Origin: Neorhizobium sp. NCHU2750
Lineage (GTDB): Bacteria > Pseudomonadota > Alphaproteobacteria > Rhizobiales > Rhizobiaceae
Assembly: GCF_003597675.1 (NCBI RefSeq)
Contig: NZ_CP030829.1
Location: 384,011 to 448,010, forward strand
Length of the DNA: 64,000 bases
Direction: 5' to 3'
The notes under the pieces were generated by a model. It did not search any database, was not told the origin of the DNA, and saw only the letters and a program-made list of their open reading frames with translations. This document shows, piece by piece, positions 62,603 through 64,000 of the stretch (position 1 is its first letter; each line of letters begins with the position of its first letter). The position numbers and the translations under genes were made by a program.

Positions 62603-63211
62603 ATGGACGACAAGATTCTCGCAGTGCTCGAAACCTACCATGAGATGATCACGCGGGAAAAGAACAGCCCGAGGATCGAGGTGCCGGGCGGGCGTGACGG
62701 CGGCAACGACATGCGGTTGCGCGCGGTCGGGCCTCAGACCGGCCAGTTGATCAACATTCTGGCCAGTGGCCTGAAAGCGCCGACGATCGTGGAACTGGGG
62801 ACGTCCTTCGGCTATTCGGCAATCTGGCTTGCGCAGGCCGCCCGCGCCACCGGCGGCCGCGTCATCACCATGGAACTGCATCAGTACAAGGCGGACTTCG
62901 CAAGGGACATGGCAGAAAAAGCCGGCCTTGCCGACTACATCGATTTCCGCGTCGGCGATGCGGTTGCCATGATCGGGGACATCTCGCAGCCGATCGACTT
63001 CGTGCTCGTCGACCTGTGGAAGGATCTCTACCTCCCCTGCCTCAAGGCCTTCCATCCCAAGCTGAGCCATGGCGCCATCGTCGTCGCGGACAATATCAGC
63101 CCGGGCAGGGCCATGGTGGCCGACTATGTCGAGGCAATCCGCGCCCTGCCTGACATGAGAAGCCTGACCCTGCCGGTCGGAGAAGGCATCGAGGTCAGCC
63201 GGAAATCGTGA
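62603..63211 (+). CDS. class I SAM-dependent O-methyltransferase (family 3)
   Basis: The 202-residue enzyme shows the SAM motif VELGTSFGYSAIWLAQAARA near residue 63, the acidic RVITMELHQYKADFARDMA and a metal-site-like IDFVLVDLWKDLYLPCL. Members methylate catechols or other hydroxyls. AAGGAG is seven bases before the ATG. It lies 178 bp after the AraC gene and may be separately transcribed. The closeness to the siderophore cluster may be fortuitous, though a catechol-type substrate is conceivable. Confidence 0.88.
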   Translation: MDDKILAVLETYHEMITREKNSPRIEVPGGRDGGNDMRLRAVGPQTGQLINILASGLKAPTIVELGTSFGYSAIWLAQAARATGGRVITMELHQYKADFARDMAEKAGLADYIDFRVGDAVAMIGDISQPIDFVLVDLWKDLYLPCLKAFHPKLSHGAIVVADNISPGRAMVADYVEAIRALPDMRSLTLPVGEGIEVSRKS

Positions 63212-63365
63212 TCAGGCAGGTCGCCGCACACGGGCCGGCGGCTTTTCCTCCATGAACTGAATGGGCGCCGCCTTTGAGGGCGCTCAAGCTGCTGGCTTGG
63301 CTCTCCAGTATTGCTGATGGAGACGCATCAGCTTGATACCCTTGGGACATCTTCACAAACGGGTA

Positions 63366-63500
63366 ATTGGGGGTGCTCCGATGACCTATGTTGGTAAGGA
63401 TGGCAGGCAATATGTCGTGGTCGTTGCAGGTGGTGCCACCCGCACCGGTACCAATGGCAATCGTGGCGACTATGTCATCGCCTATGCCCTGCCTAAGTAG
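63366..63500 (+). pseudogene. C-terminal remnant of a PQQ-dependent dehydrogenase
   Basis: The frame from 63366 encodes IGGAPMTYVGKDGRQ..., with VVVVAGG, GDYVIAYALPK and a stop at 63498-63500. The PMTY...GKQYVV.AGG...GDYVIAYALP pattern is the extreme C-terminus of membrane-bound quinoprotein glucose/quinate dehydrogenases. The frame upstream of 63366 does not resemble the rest of the enzyme, so only about 45 residues survive. The gene was therefore cut and largely deleted. Confidence 0.7.
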
Positions 63501-63511
63501 AAATTGAGATG

Positions 63512-63613
63512 AAGCGCCGCCAACATGTCCTCGGCCATCCGCAGGCTGAGAGAAAACGGCAAATATAACCAAACGTCATAGGCGATTATTTCCGAAGGAA
63601 AACGACGGCGACG
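63512..63613 (-). mobile_element. IS6-family transposase N-terminal remnant
   Basis: On the minus strand, about 34 residues read RRRRFPSEIIAYDVWLYLPF, then SLSLRMAEDMLAA. This closely follows the N-terminus of IS6/IS26-type transposases (RF..EII..AVWLY..F.LSLR..EEML). Homology stops at 63512, twelve bases from the PQQ-dehydrogenase remnant. No catalytic DDE region and no terminal repeats were found, so the element is dead. Confidence 0.65.
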
Positions 63614-64000
63614 GCAAAGAAGATCTCGGTCAGTCAGGGTCGAGCGCCACGCTTTGGGGTCTACGATCTTTAACTGCTCTTGCTTTGACCTCATCGCAAT
63701 CACGGGCGGCAGAATCAGTCTTGCCTCTGCGATTCGCATGACAATCTGGTGGGAAATCGGCTCGTCGCGACGTGTGGCGTGCAATCTGACCGGGAGATTA
63801 TAAGTGGCATCCCGTCGGCGAAATTCTGGCGACCAGTCACAAAACCTATCAAATTCAGTGGTATAACTGAATTGCTCGAGAATCCGATTCCGTTGGATTA
63901 AGAAACGATTCACCAGAAATTCCTTGTCAGTCCGGGCGAATCGCAGATACTGGCGGCAGTTTTCCGAAAACTAGAGTTTTGTCGCCAGAACGGTTCAAGC
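63614..64000. other. degenerate region at the right edge
   Basis: An open minus-strand frame continues up to 63913, upstream of the transposase remnant, but its roughly 100 residues show no family I recognise. It probably reflects scrambled or decayed sequence. No RNA gene or repeat is visible. Confidence 0.35.

Noticed and set aside
1..64000. Search for tRNA, rRNA, CRISPR arrays and intact transposons
   Set aside because: No cloverleaf-like sequence, regular spaced repeats or complete transposase with terminal repeats was recognised by eye; a tRNAscan or ISfinder run would be decisive.

Overview
The window looks like an accessory-rich stretch of an alphaproteobacterial, probably Rhizobiaceae, replicon. 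The reasons are its high GC content with long antisense open frames, the density of ABC uptake systems, a short second FtsZ without the C-terminal tail (as in Sinorhizobium FtsZ2), and paired DUF1007/NicO and GlxA/DJ-1 genes typical of rhizobia. The species cannot be named from the sequence alone. I saw no rRNA, tRNA, CRISPR array, phage block or complete insertion sequence.

Layout. 0-3.3 kb: the 3' end of an unknown gene, a GT8-like glycosyltransferase and an OafA-type acyltransferase with an SGNH domain. 3.5-12.4 kb (minus): flavin reductase, peptide-type ABC importer (one permease fused to an ATPase), NtaA/SnaA-type FMN monooxygenase and L-threonine aldolase. 12.7 kb: a LysR regulator. 13.7-20.8 kb (minus): a second peptide-type ABC importer with a second NtaA-type monooxygenase. 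Together these form a twin 'import and oxidatively cleave' module. 21.3-23.1 kb: a divergent GlxA regulator and DJ-1/isonitrile-hydratase-like pair around a long palindrome.

23.3-31.9 kb is a likely metal (zinc) homeostasis block. It holds DUF1007 + NicO transporter, a Tat-exported amidase, an M48 lipoprotein protease, a second DUF1007 protein, an anchored cytochrome c, and a Zn/Mn ABC importer. The importer operon starts with a previously easy-to-miss 43-residue membrane peptide and carries Zur-like boxes upstream. 32.1-39.4 kb (minus): a Ugp-like carbohydrate-type ABC importer with an amidase and an M20 peptidase. 39.8-41.3 kb: ftsZ2 and a DUF4174 protein.

41.5-54.1 kb is the most interesting region, a catabolic island. 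It has a GlxA-type AraC regulator whose pseudo-catalytic Cys is Glu, a mandelate-racemase-family enzyme and an StcD/DgcA/TMADH-like flavoprotein, divergent from a peptide-type ABC importer, a GlpD-like FAD oxidoreductase and an ornithine-cyclodeaminase-family enzyme. The divergent promoter holds four copies of a 15-bp motif arranged as two mirrored pairs, each with 22-bp periodicity. I infer catabolism of an N-methylated amino acid or betaine-like compound.

54.5-57 kb: a lone 2-keto-3-deoxygluconate permease, an 0.8-kb gene-poor stretch with a perfect hairpin, and a J-domain protein. 57-62.4 kb: a ferric-siderophore system (TonB-dependent receptor, FecB-type binding protein, IroE/Fes-like esterase) divergent from an AraC regulator, with repeated AAACATG palindromes between them. 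62.6-64 kb: an O-methyltransferase, then a degenerate edge with the C-terminal remnant of a PQQ dehydrogenase abutting an IS6-family transposase remnant.
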